Positions 1-13,800 of a stretch of DNA of 64,000 nt are shown piece after piece. The stretch's first letter is position 1; every line of letters begins with the position of its first letter. The position numbers were made by a program, and so were the translations under genes. The DNA is taken from contig JAHQIW010002162.1 in assembly GCA_019055375.1 (NCBI GenBank), positions 1-64,000 of the forward strand, in the 5' to 3' direction. This DNA comes from Parelaphostrongylus tenuis (taxonomy: Eukaryota; Nematoda; Chromadorea; Rhabditida; Metastrongylidae). The notes under the pieces were generated by a model. It saw only the letters and a list, made by a program, of their open reading frames with translations, made no database searches and was not told the origin of the DNA.

Positions 1-735
1 CATTCTGATGTTCGCATGACGTTTTGTGACGGTTTGTAGGGTGGGAGTGAATAGTTTTGGCGAAATTGTATCGCCTTGTCGAACTCCTCTTCTTACGTCA
101 ATGGTGATATTGTTGTAGAATGGAGTTATTTTGGTCGTGAAATCTTTATAAAGCTCACGAAGGATCATTATGTACCGAGTAGGGACGCCCTGGTTATCCA
201 GAGCCTCTACAACCACTTCTGTTTCCACTGAATCAAAGGCTTTCTTCAGATCGATGAAAGTGAGACAGAGTGGTTGTTTTTACTCTCGTGAAACTTCAGT
301 GAGTCTTGTAATCGTGCGGATGTGGTCTATGGTACTAAATCCTTTCCGGAACCCTGCTTGTTCGCATGGCTGTCCTTCGTCCAGTGATCTGTCAATCCTG
401 TTTAGGATGACTCGTGTAAAGATTTTATAGACAACGGACAGCAAGCAAATTGGGCGATAATTGCCTATGTCGTGGTTTCCCTTTTTGAACAACAATACGG
501 TCTTGCTGATTTTCCATTGAATAGGGATCTTGCATTCTGATAGGTAACGAGTTAAGAGCCAAGCCAGGGTGTTGATAAGAACTGGCGGCAGATACTTCAG
601 GTGTTCTGGCCTAGTCCTGTCTGGACCGGGTGTTGTTCTGTTTTCACCAACGATATAGCATGTCGGATTTCGGAAGAGAGGACCGGTGAAACGACATATT
701 CGTCCTCTTTTAATTCATATGACGGTAGGAGGACA
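1..735 (-). mobile_element. RTE-type retrotransposon fragment, decayed
   Basis: The reverse strand encodes the N-terminal half of the same reverse transcriptase that is open at 59487-61256: blocks equivalent to SHVLLPSY, GNYRPICLLSVVYK, FTRVILNRIDR, QPCEQAGFR and VRRGVRQGDTIS can be read in order. The copy has an in-frame stop after LTEVSRE (near position 280) and small frame changes, so it is dead. It runs off the start of the window and ends near 735, where similarity to the intact copy stops. It lies downstream of the HEXD-like gene. Confidence 0.88.
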
Positions 736-1822
736 TGGTTATGGAACCAAGTCCTCTTAGTACATATCACCATGGAATAACTGTTTTCAGTATCGGATTC
801 TCAAAGTAAATCGCTTAGACCGTCTCTGCCTCGTCGCCCAATTCAGCGCGAAATTCCAGAGAAAGTTGTGAAGCCAGCAAAATAATCTACCTACTTATCT
901 CAAGGTGAGGTCAACAAAGGGGCAAAATAGGTTGTTGATGATGCACGAATGGCTGTTGGGTTCAAATGCAACGGTAGCAAGTGAACGCATCGATCTGCCT
1001 TGGGGCGAAGACACACTTGGCAAAAGTACGGCGTACAAGTGGTTCAAAAAGTTTAACAAAGGTGAAGAAAGTGAAGAAATTGCCAACTGTGTCTTCGCCC
1101 AAGCCACATTGATCACCTCACCTCTCGATTGCTGAGTGAGTGTCCTATTTACTTTGAGGCAAAGCATCAATAAAACCCGTGCAAATTTCTCTAGCCAATG
1201 TCAAACTAAATTTTAGCACCTCTGCTCTCGACTGTTCATATAGATCTCCCTCAAAATAGTGATAATATGGTAAAATGAAAACATGTTCTAGCCTGCTATG
1301 AGGCCTGGTACGGCACTTATACAGCACTAGACAGCTGCTGTCTTGCCTTTCCAGGCTGCACAATACCACAGTGCCCTTCGATTAGTCGCTCCCTTGGGGA
1401 TATACCTGACGTATATTGGAATCGACGGCCGAATAATAGATTACCGCAAGTCGACAAAACCCCCTGACATTGCAGTGACCACAGTCGAGAGCTTATGGCT
1501 GGCAGAATGTTTGAATTCTCACAGCCTTTCGATAAATGGTCAATGTTTATCTTCCAGTACTCTATGATTCTCTCTTCCAGTGCCACCGTAACGAACGAGT
1601 TCTACTCATCAAGTGAGTTGAATCAAAGTAATCAGGATCATTATGTGTATTTTCGTGGGGACATAAAACTTCATTGCTAAATAGCGACATCTACAATATA
1701 CAAACAAAGAGATAAGGACGATTATCTTCGAAACCATGGTCGAGCCCGATATGTTTTTTTAGTGTCGATGATTTCTACGCTAGCAAGTCTAAAATCAAAC
1801 ATCTTACGACATATTTCCATTC
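736..1822. other. 3' flank of the HEXD-like gene, no gene seen
   Basis: This stretch holds a mariner N-terminal remnant (905-1135) and a degraded arm of the foldback family typified at 28154-28690 (about 1290-1400, with GAGGCCTGGTACGGCACTT and the GTGCCCTTCGATTAGTCGC segment). I see no convincing exon and no clear AATAAA signal just after the HEXD stop. Confidence 0.5.
905..1135 (+). pseudogene. mariner transposase N-terminal remnant
   Basis: The forward frame reads LLMMHEWLLGSNATVASERI, then GEDTLGKSTAYKWFKKFNKGEE. This matches the second helix-turn-helix layout of mariner transposases (a kin of GEGTVxxRTVQRWFxRFRxGD). Only about 75 codons remain; the linker and the DDD catalytic domain are absent. 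No terminal inverted repeats were identified. Confidence 0.6.
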
Positions 1823-4800
1823 TCAAGCATGAACAGACCTTTCTTTAAGCCGATCGTAGAATGGAGATATGTAATCTGTTACAAATTCCATAAACACGTC
1901 CTCGTAAAATAAATCGTTCATGGAGGATCTTAACAAAGAATAAGAATGAAACATAATACTGAACTACTTGAACACAGTAACAATAACAGCTGCTTACCGT
2001 AGTTGATCAAGAATCTTATCCAGTCGAATCAAGCATTTTTGATAGGAATCTCGAATAGCATCCACATAAAAAGGATTGCTTGCATTGAGATGAATCTGGG
2101 ATCGTTGGAGATATGCCGCTTCTCTGGAATTTTTTTCTGATAGAAAACTCTTCTACGTTGTAGTTTTCTGGTGACTTTTTTTTTTATGTCTCAATTTCAC
2201 ATTACGCGAATCTATGCAGTTCCTGCCTTTTATTCGATTCATCGCATCCACCATCCACAAAACTCTTCGCACTTTCCCGTACGGTTTAAGCTCTGTAGCC
2301 CAAGGATTTTCATCTTTGTCATTAATGCCGTTGAATGCTGGTAGGTCGACTCTCTCAGAATGTTGGGATAGCCGTGCTAGGAATTTACATGTAGACTACG
2401 GAGAGTGGTCAATTCACAGATGCTCTGGTATGAATTTTCCGAAGAGATGGAGATTTGATGGGTCCGGAATTGAACGAGGATTCATAGGCTGTCATTCGCG
2501 TAACGAATTGCATCATTACCACCGCATTACCCGTTGACCGATGCTGTTTCGTCATGCAAACATGAAATTGAATCCTTCACGTTAAATTAGAAGTTATTCA
2601 AGCTAGCAACGTCCATTGATCGGACAATGATACGTTTATGGCCTTCTTGCGCACGAAATAACATTAGTCAAGGTATATACACAAAATGTCGCTTATGAAT
2701 GTAGTGAAAATACAATGGTTTCTAAAGTACTTTCGAGGCAGATCTCTTTAACTTAAGCTTTAATCTGTATATCATTGCCTCGAAGTCCTAGCTTCTTGAG
2801 TTTAAGTATTATGAAGTGTCTAGAGCAAGTCGGATAGCGCAGTGGGCAGTAATACTCACTTAGTACCAACGAATTCTTGGTTGTAACCCCTAAGCTCATC
2901 AACTCTTCCATCCCTAAGGAGGCGACAGCTTGTTACGAGGTTCCTCTTGAATTATTTGGCTTTTGCCAATCCCAAAAGCTAGCAGCAGATTATGGTGAAG
3001 ATCTGGAAACACTTTATGACGGTCATATCAAGATTGTAAAAAAAGTCTACTTGACTAACATTTAGCAATATACAGACGAGCAAAATCCTCAAGCGGCGGC
3101 CAAATTCACAAGTTCGAAGATTTTCTCGAATGGAGATCGCGAGTTAAGGAATTGAATGCTAGAAGGGCCATGATCCAATAAATGTTGGATATTTTGAAAT
3201 AGAAAGAAGATAGGGAAAAAATATCGAAGTGTTTGATTTCGCTTACAAATTCAATTATTCACTAAGATCTTCAATACTTTTCTCAGCTCACCTTCTATGA
3301 ATCCATGTTGCATTATCGTACTCTTGCTTTAACAGAATGAAATCTCGAATTGAGTCGCGGACTTTGTAACCTAAAACATGTATTGGAACGTGAGATAACA
3401 AGCACTGCTGTTTACAAGAAGCCAGCTTTCACACAGCAAAAACTGAATTATAAAGCGGGACAAGAATTCCATATTTAGCCGATTTCTTATTAGTGATATG
3501 AGGTATGTCTACATATGCAATAGATGTTGAGTGATGTGCAAAACTTCTAAACGGGGGTGGGAGTTAACCAGTGTCGCACCCTTTCCGTGGGCGTCTGCTA
3601 AACACTTCGCTATCGAGCTCCTGTTTACTACTACTTTTTTACGACACTTGATATTTATTGTGTCATTAACCATCCGCCAACAATTTGGCCTGATTTCACA
3701 TGAAAAAAAAAATTATTATAGGAGAACAGGAGCCCTGATGGCGCAGGGATTAGCACGCGCCTCTGGAAAGGATGAATTGCACGGATTTTACTCACATCCG
3801 CGGTTAAAGTTTTGCATACCATTCAACATTATCGGATGTGCAAAAATACTTAATCGTACTTGTCTGATGATTAAAAAAAATTGCTATTCACCTGCAAAAT
3901 GACATTTATCGTTACCCGAAATCAGCATATTGAGGTCAGTCGTCGATGGGCACTTCAGTGTCCTCATAATCATCTCTACTTCACTTTCTGGAAGTGCAAC
4001 TATTTCTTCGCTTCAAATTTGTGTCATCTCCTAGTAATAGGTCAAAAATATACATCACCTTTTTGGTTCTTTTGTCACTCACTAGTTTCTCCATGTACGC
4101 TTTTTTTCTCTGCTTCTTTTGTTTTCTCAACATTCAAGCGAGCCTTCCCAACAATAACAAAAACTGGCTTTTCGTACACCCACCTGTCATGACGTAGCTA
4201 CGGATAAGCCTAATGTTGATAGCAAGCGAAGCCATAGAAACTGGCATTAGTTCGCATAGAGAAGCAAAGTGATCGTATCTTAATAAATTATATAGATGTA
4301 ACAGCATGATAAAAAAAAGGCAGAAGAACAAAGAAATTGATAAGTTTATCAATTTTTTGCATTGTAACATGAATACCAGCTCACTGATTTTTTTTATAAC
4401 ATGTTGGCTAGAAGGAAGTTGAACTTTGAAAGCGTTATCTATAAATTGCCTACCTTTGCCAGCCAGTAAGGAAAAATCCATGAAAGTCCTCAAATAGATC
4501 GGAGTATTTTTCGGCTTGCAGATACCTAGACTCCAGGGAAGTAATTTGTGATCATCAACATAGGAAACTGATAATTGTTTCCGTCTAATTAGCTTGTAAC
4601 CTTCACAAATTTTTCTGGGCTAATTTTCATTTGATATTAAGTCGATATTAAGTTTCATCGATCAGAAGAAAGCCTTTGATTCACTGGAAACAGAAGCGGT
4701 TATAGAGGCTTTGGATAACCAGGGCGTCCCTACTCGGTGCATAATGATCCTTCGTGAGCTTTATAAAGATTTCACAACCAAAATATCTCCATTCTTCAAC

Positions 4801-7800
4801 AATATGATCATTGACGTAAGAAGAGGGTTTGACATGGCGATACAGTTTCGCCCAAACTATTCACTGCCACCCTACAAAACGTCATGCGAACATTAGAATG
4901 GGATGATTGGGAGTGAAAACTGACGGTCGACAATTACTTGAAATTAAACGACGATTTCCGAATGCTCCAGTCACTTCTATCTACGTCGTGAAACCAATAT
5001 GATGAACGAGCTAGCTCCAGAGTTGATCAGGAGGAAACGAGCGACTTGGGGAACGTTTAAGCGCATGGAAGATGTAGTGAAAAGGACTAAGAACATCCGA
5101 CTCCGTGCTCACCTTTTCGACTCGACAATTATCCCTGCCCTAACGTATGCAGCAGAAACCTGGTCGCTACGTAAGCAGGATGCAAGATCACTTGGCGTTA
5201 TCGAACGAGCAGTCGAAAGTGTGATGCTAGGAGTATCCCGTATCTCGCAAATGAGAAAAAAACCGAACTTCCGACCTACGTCAACGACCAAAAATCAGAG
5301 ACGCCGTTCTACACGCCAGGATATCGAAAATAAGGTGGGCCGGACACGTGATGCGCTTCAACGACAACCGATGGACGAGAGCCGTTACCGACTGGAATCC
5401 TCGGGACATCAAGCGCTCTACAGGAGGGCCACCGACTCATTGGTCCGATTTCTTCACGAAAGCTATGGAAGAAAGATATGATGCTCAACGAATCCCTAAA
5501 GCGAGGACCGCTGCGCTTTTCTTGCACGCGACAGGGAAAAATGGAAGTATTGCTGGTACCTTCTCGAGTCACTCGACGATCAACGGGTCGACAGGTGATA
5601 GAGATGATTAAGTTGCCGATCAACACCGTGATAGCAAGTTTTGGATAAACTTTCATTAGGAAAAAAAAGGAGATGGAGTCTATCATCCAGTACATATAAT
5701 AATATCTCAAAGATAGAGTTTCATTGAACCTCGGTAAGAATCGATATTTTTCTTTCTGATTCAGCTGGCTCGAAGTTGATAATAAAAGCTCTTCTTCAGC
5801 TGACGTTCTCACGTCTTCGTCTTTTTGAAAGCCGACCGATCCGAGTCGGTAAGCGCCGTCGTTTCTTATCGTGGTGTTGTACTTAATATTGGAATCCTCG
5901 AACTCTGTTAACAGAAACACCGCGCAGAAAAGGTGATTTCACTCTGTGGTGTCCTATTTATGCAGGATGGCAGCCGCTTGGTAATAACTATCGACTACCG
6001 GGTTGAGGAAAAACTTCCTCAACACACCGCGAAAAATTCAACTTTTATGTTTAGTACAAATAATCGGTTGTTGTAAATTCATGGGATTATCTTAGGAATT
6101 ACATAAATATAAGTATATAAATATAAATGTATATATAAATATATATATAAACATAAATATAAATATAAATATATACGTATAAATATGTATATGTATATAT
6201 ATATATATATACACATATATTTATAGAAACCGTATTCCTCGGGATACCAAGCGCTCTTTAGGAAAACCACCGACCAGATGGTCCTATTTCTTCACAAAGG
6301 CACAAAAGAAAGATATGACACTCAGCGAATCCCTAGATCGTGGAGGACCCACTGGGCTACTCTTCCACGCGATAGGGAAAAATGAAAGTGTTGCTGGTAC
6401 CCGTTGCAGTCACTCGGCGATCAACGGGACAACAGGTGATACAGGTGATAGAAATATATTTCAGAAAAGTTGGACTCCGAAAGGTCGAGCTTCAAGTTGC
6501 ACGCCGAAATCCTTTGGCGAAAAGGTCGTGATCCGTGTTTGGTGGAAGTTTGAGCACGTTTTGCATTTCGAACTTGTTCCGAATGATCGCGACATCAGTG
6601 TTGAACTCTACTGCGAACTGCAGCTGGACCGAATGTGATGCGTTGAAGGAAGAGTACTCGACAATGATTCGTCGAAAGCACGCTGTTTCAGCAAGTCAAT
6701 GCCAAACCTCGCACCGCAAGGATGATTAAGGAAAAGTTTGACGAATTGGAGAGAGTCGAGGTGTTGCCTCACCCCACAGTCCAGATGCTGCGACGTCGAA
6801 TTATGGTCTTTTCCGCTCAATGAAACATTTCCTGCGTGGAAGCCGATCCGAGACATTTGCTCAAGTTGAAGCATATTAGGAGCTTTCTAATTCAAAGCCC
6901 AAAAGAATGGTATATTGAACAGATCCGGAAGCTTGCAGATTGTTGGCAAAAAATTGTTGATAATGATGGTCCTTTTTTTTTGAAGAATGATTACTGTTGT
7001 TTCCAATTGGATTTATGAATAAATTTTGAATTTCAGTTGATGTTAAGAAACCTTTTCTTCAACCTAATATTTATTTTCGCAACTACGCTCTATTCGTGCA
7101 GCAGTCTGTATCGAATAGCTATCAGATAGCGAGACAAAGAACCCAGCGTTTCTACGACGAACATCATCGAGAGAACGAACGATTGTGTACTTCCGACGCT
7201 GATCACTCGCCTCTGCAGAGGACAAAGACGTCGAAACGTTTAACCGAATGAAAATTTCTACATCAACCTTGCATCAGTAAATCTTAATGAAAAATATGTT
7301 CTAGGCTTACATCACAGTTTACTATCTTCCAAATTTGTCATCATTATTGCTCGTGTAACAATCACTCATTGTTGGCAATATCATAGACACTCGCCTTACT
7401 TACCACTGTCTACTGTTCAGCATGTAGGTCTTCATACGATTCCAGTATCTATTCGGCCCGTCAGCACCTAAAAACCATATCAATTATATGGTTCTCAAAG
7501 TACAATTAGAGCAAAATTGAACGCACACCTTTGAAGGCGCCACCTCCCCAGACGGTCGAAAATGAATGAGCTAGCTCCTCCCACATCTCAGCAGGAAGAT
7601 CCTATAATATTTTCGTATTTTCTGCATAAAAATCACTATTTTCGTATTTTTTGAGCCACAATCTTGTTCTAAGGATGATAGTAGTTACTGTGCGTTATAC
7701 ATCTTGAAAACCATGCATTGATCTATTTGGAATACTATTAGATAAGATTTTCCTTATCTTTATGATTAATTCTGGAGCCTCAAACAATATGGTTCAATAC

Positions 7801-10800
7801 CTACAGGACAAAAATGAACGACTACTGGCCGTTAATGTGGAAGGGCTGTTTAACGTGAAACACTTTGATACTACTTTTATGGACTCCAGGAAGAAATCTC
7901 GAAGAGCAACATTGCACTATTAGGTTGAAGAGCAAATTCTGGGTCAGCTTCGAAAATTTGGAAATTTGTGCAGGAATTTCAAGCAAAAACAATGATAGCT
8001 ATTCTTCAAAATAAAGACCATCGTCTTCTAATGCTTTCTGCCATCGGTCCGCCAAGTTTCGGATCTGGTCGAAATACCATTCCTTCGATATCAAATCAGA
8101 GGCTTCAACGGTTCACCTTTCAATGCAGCACTCAAATCTCCGTTGTTCAACTTTGTTGAACGTACTGAAGGAGGCTTGTCATTGAGATCAGCAATTTCGG
8201 AATTGAAGAATTGATGCCAGCCTCCAGCAACAGATTTGGTTGTTGTACCTTCCCCTTCAATTTCGTCAATTTCATCGACTGCAGCTCGCTGTGAGAGACC
8301 ATAGTGGAGGCTTGCAACAGAGTGAAAGTAAAAACGAATAAATTCTAGGCCTTCAGTGGGAAATTTCCTCATAAGAAGCAGTTTTTTTCCCCTGATATGT
8401 GTGGGAGATATCTCATTCTTATTAAAGTGCCCCAGACCTTTATTCAACTGTAGTAACTGAACTGAAATTGCTCTGTTGTCTCACAATATTCTATAAGCCT
8501 GAACCACCCAAGAATAAGTACGTAACTTTTGTTTGCCTTTATGGAGTCTTAATTATGTGTTTTGTTTATATCTATAACTACTTCAATTCATACCTAAGAG
8601 AATCGAGTGGTGGGAATAATTTTTGCTCACCACTTAAATCTCTTAGGTATGCCTTTCGTTTCGAGTGTTTTCTTGAGACCGCGCTCAAATTTCAATATCG
8701 CAGATAATCATTTTTGAGCCACGCATGTGGCCTGTTATATAGGACAGACTTATAGAACCCGATACACATGTTTCTAACTCGACAGTCTCATCACTCGGGC
8801 GCCAGCAAAAATTTCTTTTGAATTACAGTGTAAGATGTGTCAAGGTCGCAACACGTGTAGCGGACTCTATAAGTCAGCCACATTATAAGAGATCACATGA
8901 GTTGCTCAAAAAATGACTATTTTTTAGGTATATTTCAGATATCATAACACTGCGGAAAGAGCAGTTGAAACCTAAGGAATTTTGAGTGTTTCATAGCTAG
9001 TCTTTGTAACTTAAGAGCAAAACTTCAAATATCATCCAACTAGTCTTTGTAACTCAAAAGCAAAACTGTAAGAACCACCTCATCTAAGTTCGTGCTATAC
9101 TTCCACACTACTGGGATTACTAGTCGATTCAGTTCGTACTCCTTGATCAAATTGTGGTCGGTGTATCTTACTTCGTTCAAACCACATGAGCACCTGGCTA
9201 ACGAGAATTAACAAAAATCAGAACAATGAATAAATAAACTAGAAAAGTAATACGTAAAAGAGCGACCTAAAATAACTGAATAAATGCAACGTAAGACTTC
9301 GTTGTTGATCAGCGTTGCAAAAATCCTACTATATTCTTCTTTCTTTTCAAAAAATTTGGCAACAACATCATACGAATATTGATTTGTAGTACTCAGCTGA
9401 TTTTTAGAATGAAAAAGATTTCTCATTGCATACCTTCGTTTTTTTGAATGCTTGAGTGATATTAGTGGCGATTGCTCGAATGTAGTCTAGCGTGAGTCTT
9501 TTCGTACTGTTCGCGTATTTCAGTGGTAATAGCTTTTGATCAGCATCACATTCTCCGATCTACAAGCCACAAGTAGAAAACTAATGAGAACAATTAATGT
9601 TTCTTTTGTGCGTAAAAGTGGTCTTCATCAAATAATGTAATTATTCACCCTTTCCGATGGATATAAAATGGACTAGTTGTAGTTGCTTTCAAGATTTCAG
9701 GGCACAATTTTCTCTAGAGGAATGAAAAAGTTCGAAAACTGTACTTTGAGCCTTTCATGAGGTCTGTTATCGGCACTTGCACAGTGCTAGGCACGTTTTT
9801 CGGCCTTCCAGCCTCGTCAGTTGAACAGTTTACTTAGTTCTCGGGTATCTCGACCTTACATAAAGTAATCGTCGCAAACAATCACCGTGATGTTCTCTCA
9901 CAATGTTCGATTGTCAAATTCATGCGTATAGTTGTTACGTAGACACATGAAACAGTCAATGCACGACTATTTTGAGACCTCACTCAGGAGCAACATAATC
10001 TGGCAATGTACTCCATCAGAAGAAAGTTTGATTCTGACAGTGAGCTAACGGTGAGAGCAACCTTAACTTTTTGACACCTTGTTTTTAGTTTTCCAAGAGG
10101 TCTGTTATGGCACTTGCAATGTCTTAGAGGCGTGTTTCGGCCTCTCAGCCTCATCAGTAGCACAGTGCCTTCGGTTATTCAATTCCTTGTAAAGCGATAT
10201 ACTTCAAACATTTGAGGAAATCAATGCCATACCACTTCCACCTTAAGTACGGTGGAAAGATCACCGTGGCGTTCTTTCAGAGTGATTGATTGTCGATTGC
10301 CGTTGGCTTGGTCAACGGCTATCATGCTAGTATATAGCATATTCTGAGCCTTTCATCGAGCTTGTTATGGCACTTATAAAGTGCTAGACACGTGTTTCGG
10401 CCTTTCAGCGCCATTCCTCTACTGATTCTATACGGATGAACATTCTTTTTGGAAGAGGTGATTCAATTTACAAAAGTGCTAAAGTACAAGCCAAATTTGC
10501 AGCCTGAGGAGGCAGCCAACTCGCAGTTACTCTTCCCGGCGGTTTTTCAAATTTTTCACTGCGCCATTGAGCCTCTTGTTCTCCTTATCTCTAAGCCATT
10601 TTTCAACTTGTTCGATTTCTATCAGCAATTATCTGTCAACGAAATTCATTTTATAGGATACAAGTCACAGGTTTGAAGCCACTCTAAGTCCCAAGTTTCG
10701 CTCGTATCGCGGTACTCCTATTGTTATTTTCCATATCGACGCTGCCGCTAAAAATAATCTAGGTAGAAAGGATAAAGTTACAAATTTCGATTCATCTTAA

Positions 10801-13800
10801 TTCCAGATTTCCGTCTGAAAGTTCGGCCAGAAGTAAACCGATGCTAAGAATTTGATCCATTATAGAGAAAACCTTGACGCAGCGATGCTACGGAGACATT
10901 TCTACCCTTTGAAGGATGTCCTTCTTTCTGATACATAAGATAAATAGTCATTGGATCGTTGTTTCAAAATTCTCCTCACATCACGTTATCACATGAGCGA
11001 CTGAGCAGTGTGTGAAGACCAGTTTTAGCCATCACTGGCACTATTGTCATCACCACTGCTTCCTCTGTGCTCATTTTATCTACACTTCCATGGAAAGAAA
11101 GAAAAAGCACTTCGCTGACAGAGAATAGAGAACCGTTTATTCTCAATGAATGTTGATCTGCTGATGCAATTGACACATACTTTTCCAGAACATCATGGAA
11201 AAGTGAACAGATTGCGGCGTTAGTCTTGTAAATGTTTTTATTTGGCTATTTAAAGGCATGATTAAGAGCCATCCAATGATTGAAATATCAGTAAAATAGC
11301 AACTACGACGGCAAAATAGAACTTGTGATATAGAACTGAAGTATTAGAAGGGGAAAACCTAAGAAGATAGGAAAATATTATAAGCCTTTTCTGTTACTGC
11401 GATGGGAAGAAAGTTGATTGACTCGACTATCCCTATAGACCTAAAGAGAAGGGTGACGGTGTCAGATTCTAAGGACTACTCAGCAATTTTTAGGCACATT
11501 TTCTAAGTAACGAGCTGTTGTTGTTTATTTAATGACTCAGGTTTTTTTCCACCAAGATTCATTGCATCAAAATACCTGAAATGCTTCATCAGCTCCAATA
11601 TGTATATACGGAACTCGTGTATTGGAGTGCATTGCCATTACCTAAATTGACATACTTCGTACTTGTAGAGATGCTACAGATAAGAACAACAAGCATACTA
11701 TGATCACAAAAAAAATTAAGGGCTGAGGTTCACTGGTAGTCAATAAGGGACTAAAAAGTCTACATGATAGAGCTCAGATGATAAGAAACCCTGTCAAAAT
11801 GCTTGCCGTCTTTAAAAAAATCCTGACAACCATTAATCCTTTTTAAGAGCCACAAAGTTGAGGTAATTCCTGTAGCAACGATTTAGGAATTCTTCAAGAC
11901 GAATAGAAGTTCACCATGCACTCGGAACAAAAAAAAATAATCATGTGTACTTGTGTAATAAAGCCATCAGTATAGAATCCATATTATTCAAAAGCCTCCA
12001 ACTAGAATCTACGGTCCTAATGCTTTCATGATGGTTTGAAGAACATTCATGATATCCAAGCATGCTAAAAGAGAATATTTCAGTTGGTGGTTCTTAAATA
12101 AGGAGATGATTAGATTTCGTGGCCTGAGTCCAAGAAGAAAATTCAAAGATATGAGTTGTGCAGACATATGCACTGCTGCAACAATGACTGGATGAGAGCC
12201 ATCGAGTTTGTTGTCTTCACTCCGGTAGCCTACGAACAATATATAAGAACGTTATACTCTCAGTTTCTGGGAATAAGAAAATGGAGGTGTGTTTTATGGT
12301 CCCAAGACGGGTGAAACAGTATGAAATTCCAGGCTCACTTATGTTATCCTGGTACAGATGAAAAGCGACATTTTCGCCGGACAAGAAATTTTCAAAGGTG
12401 TATCGTTAAGCATTCGACAGCTCAAATCTCTGAATAGTGCGTCAGCACACTCCTTTTTGAAGGGACCCTTTTATAAAGCTGTAGCATTCAAAGAACAAAT
12501 TATGTTTCACACCCGTCGCGCGCTTCAAATATTAATTTGTTAGAAGCACAAAAAGCTTATGAATGTGTAGAGGAAATCTCGTAGTATCTGAGTCGATTGC
12601 TTTATACGGAGTTTTCTCCAAGGCGGAGAAAAAATATCGAATTGATTCGCAGAAATTGCACGCTATATGTGTAACGCGTCAACTCGATCGTTCGATCGCC
12701 GCATGGAAAGTACGGTCAGCATCCCCCTGCTTATGCCCAGCCCACACAATAGCCGAAAAACAATGTCCGGGTATGTGAAACTCAATTTTATTTCCCCTGC
12801 TACACTGCAGTGGAACGGTTTTCCCAAAAAATAAGCTCAGCTTTGAAAACTTGGAAACTTACGCTATTGAATGGCTATAATAGTTTAAGGGGACAATTTT
12901 GCCCTGCGAGAAATATGAGCGTTTGAAACACAAAAAGTGTCTTTCTGCTACAGCTCTGGAAAAAGGCCTTTTCGAAAAGCACGAAACGCACTGGTCAGAG
13001 ATATGCACCTTCAAATGATTACCAACACTCTTACAAAAAGTTCCTCTCCTGCGAAAGCGATCGTTTTTTCATTTGTTTGCAGATAACATAAATGAACCAA
13101 ATTTCACTATGCAGGAGAGATAGATGACAACGATACTGGTTCAAGTAAAATTAGGAGAAGGCAGTAAGATGAAGTATGTTACACGCCTAAAAGACGAAAC
13201 TGGTCAAAACTATTTCGTACCTCAAACTTGAACTTCCAACCTTCTATATACGAGTTTGGATAGCTATGCTACAAAAAATAAGAAAAATATCTGCATCTTA
13301 CAAAGGATTTGTAAAAGTTGGCATTTGATCACTTAACAGTCTTTTGAGACTGTGCAAAGGCAGCTCTGCTGGAATTTTCACTTGTCGTTATCTCACGCAA
13401 CAGAATATCACAATCACCTGATGGATAGCGTCAAGCATCAAAGTGAGCGTTTGAGGATTGCCAATACATACAGTCTTAATACAAAAGTCATTGCATAATC
13501 AGACTCAAAGAAAAAAGTCAAATCGTAATGGGAACTAATATAAAAGAAGCTGAGAAGTACCATAGGAAAACTAGCATTCTCGCGTAGACCGGCAAACTCT
13601 TTGGTTTTCAATATCCATTCTAGATGTCCTACAGTTTGCACAAGGGGTATCACGGATAAATCCAAGGAATCGGCGCTGAAAATATTATGGAATCAGTTTC
13701 ACAAAGTTTTGCATATGTATTAGCATTTCAGCATTTTTTAGAAATATTCCCTACTGACATGAGCACGATTAGTCGCTAATACTGCTTGGGAGACCCTAAC

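Noticed and set aside
4134..4493. 119-residue minus-strand ORF as a single gene
   Set aside because: It overlaps two HEXD exons (4184-4278 and 4454-4525) and the intron between them; only part of it is real coding sequence and exon 12 is in another frame.
6079..6270. 63-residue Tyr/Ile-rich reverse frame
   Set aside because: Translation of an ATAAATAT microsatellite.
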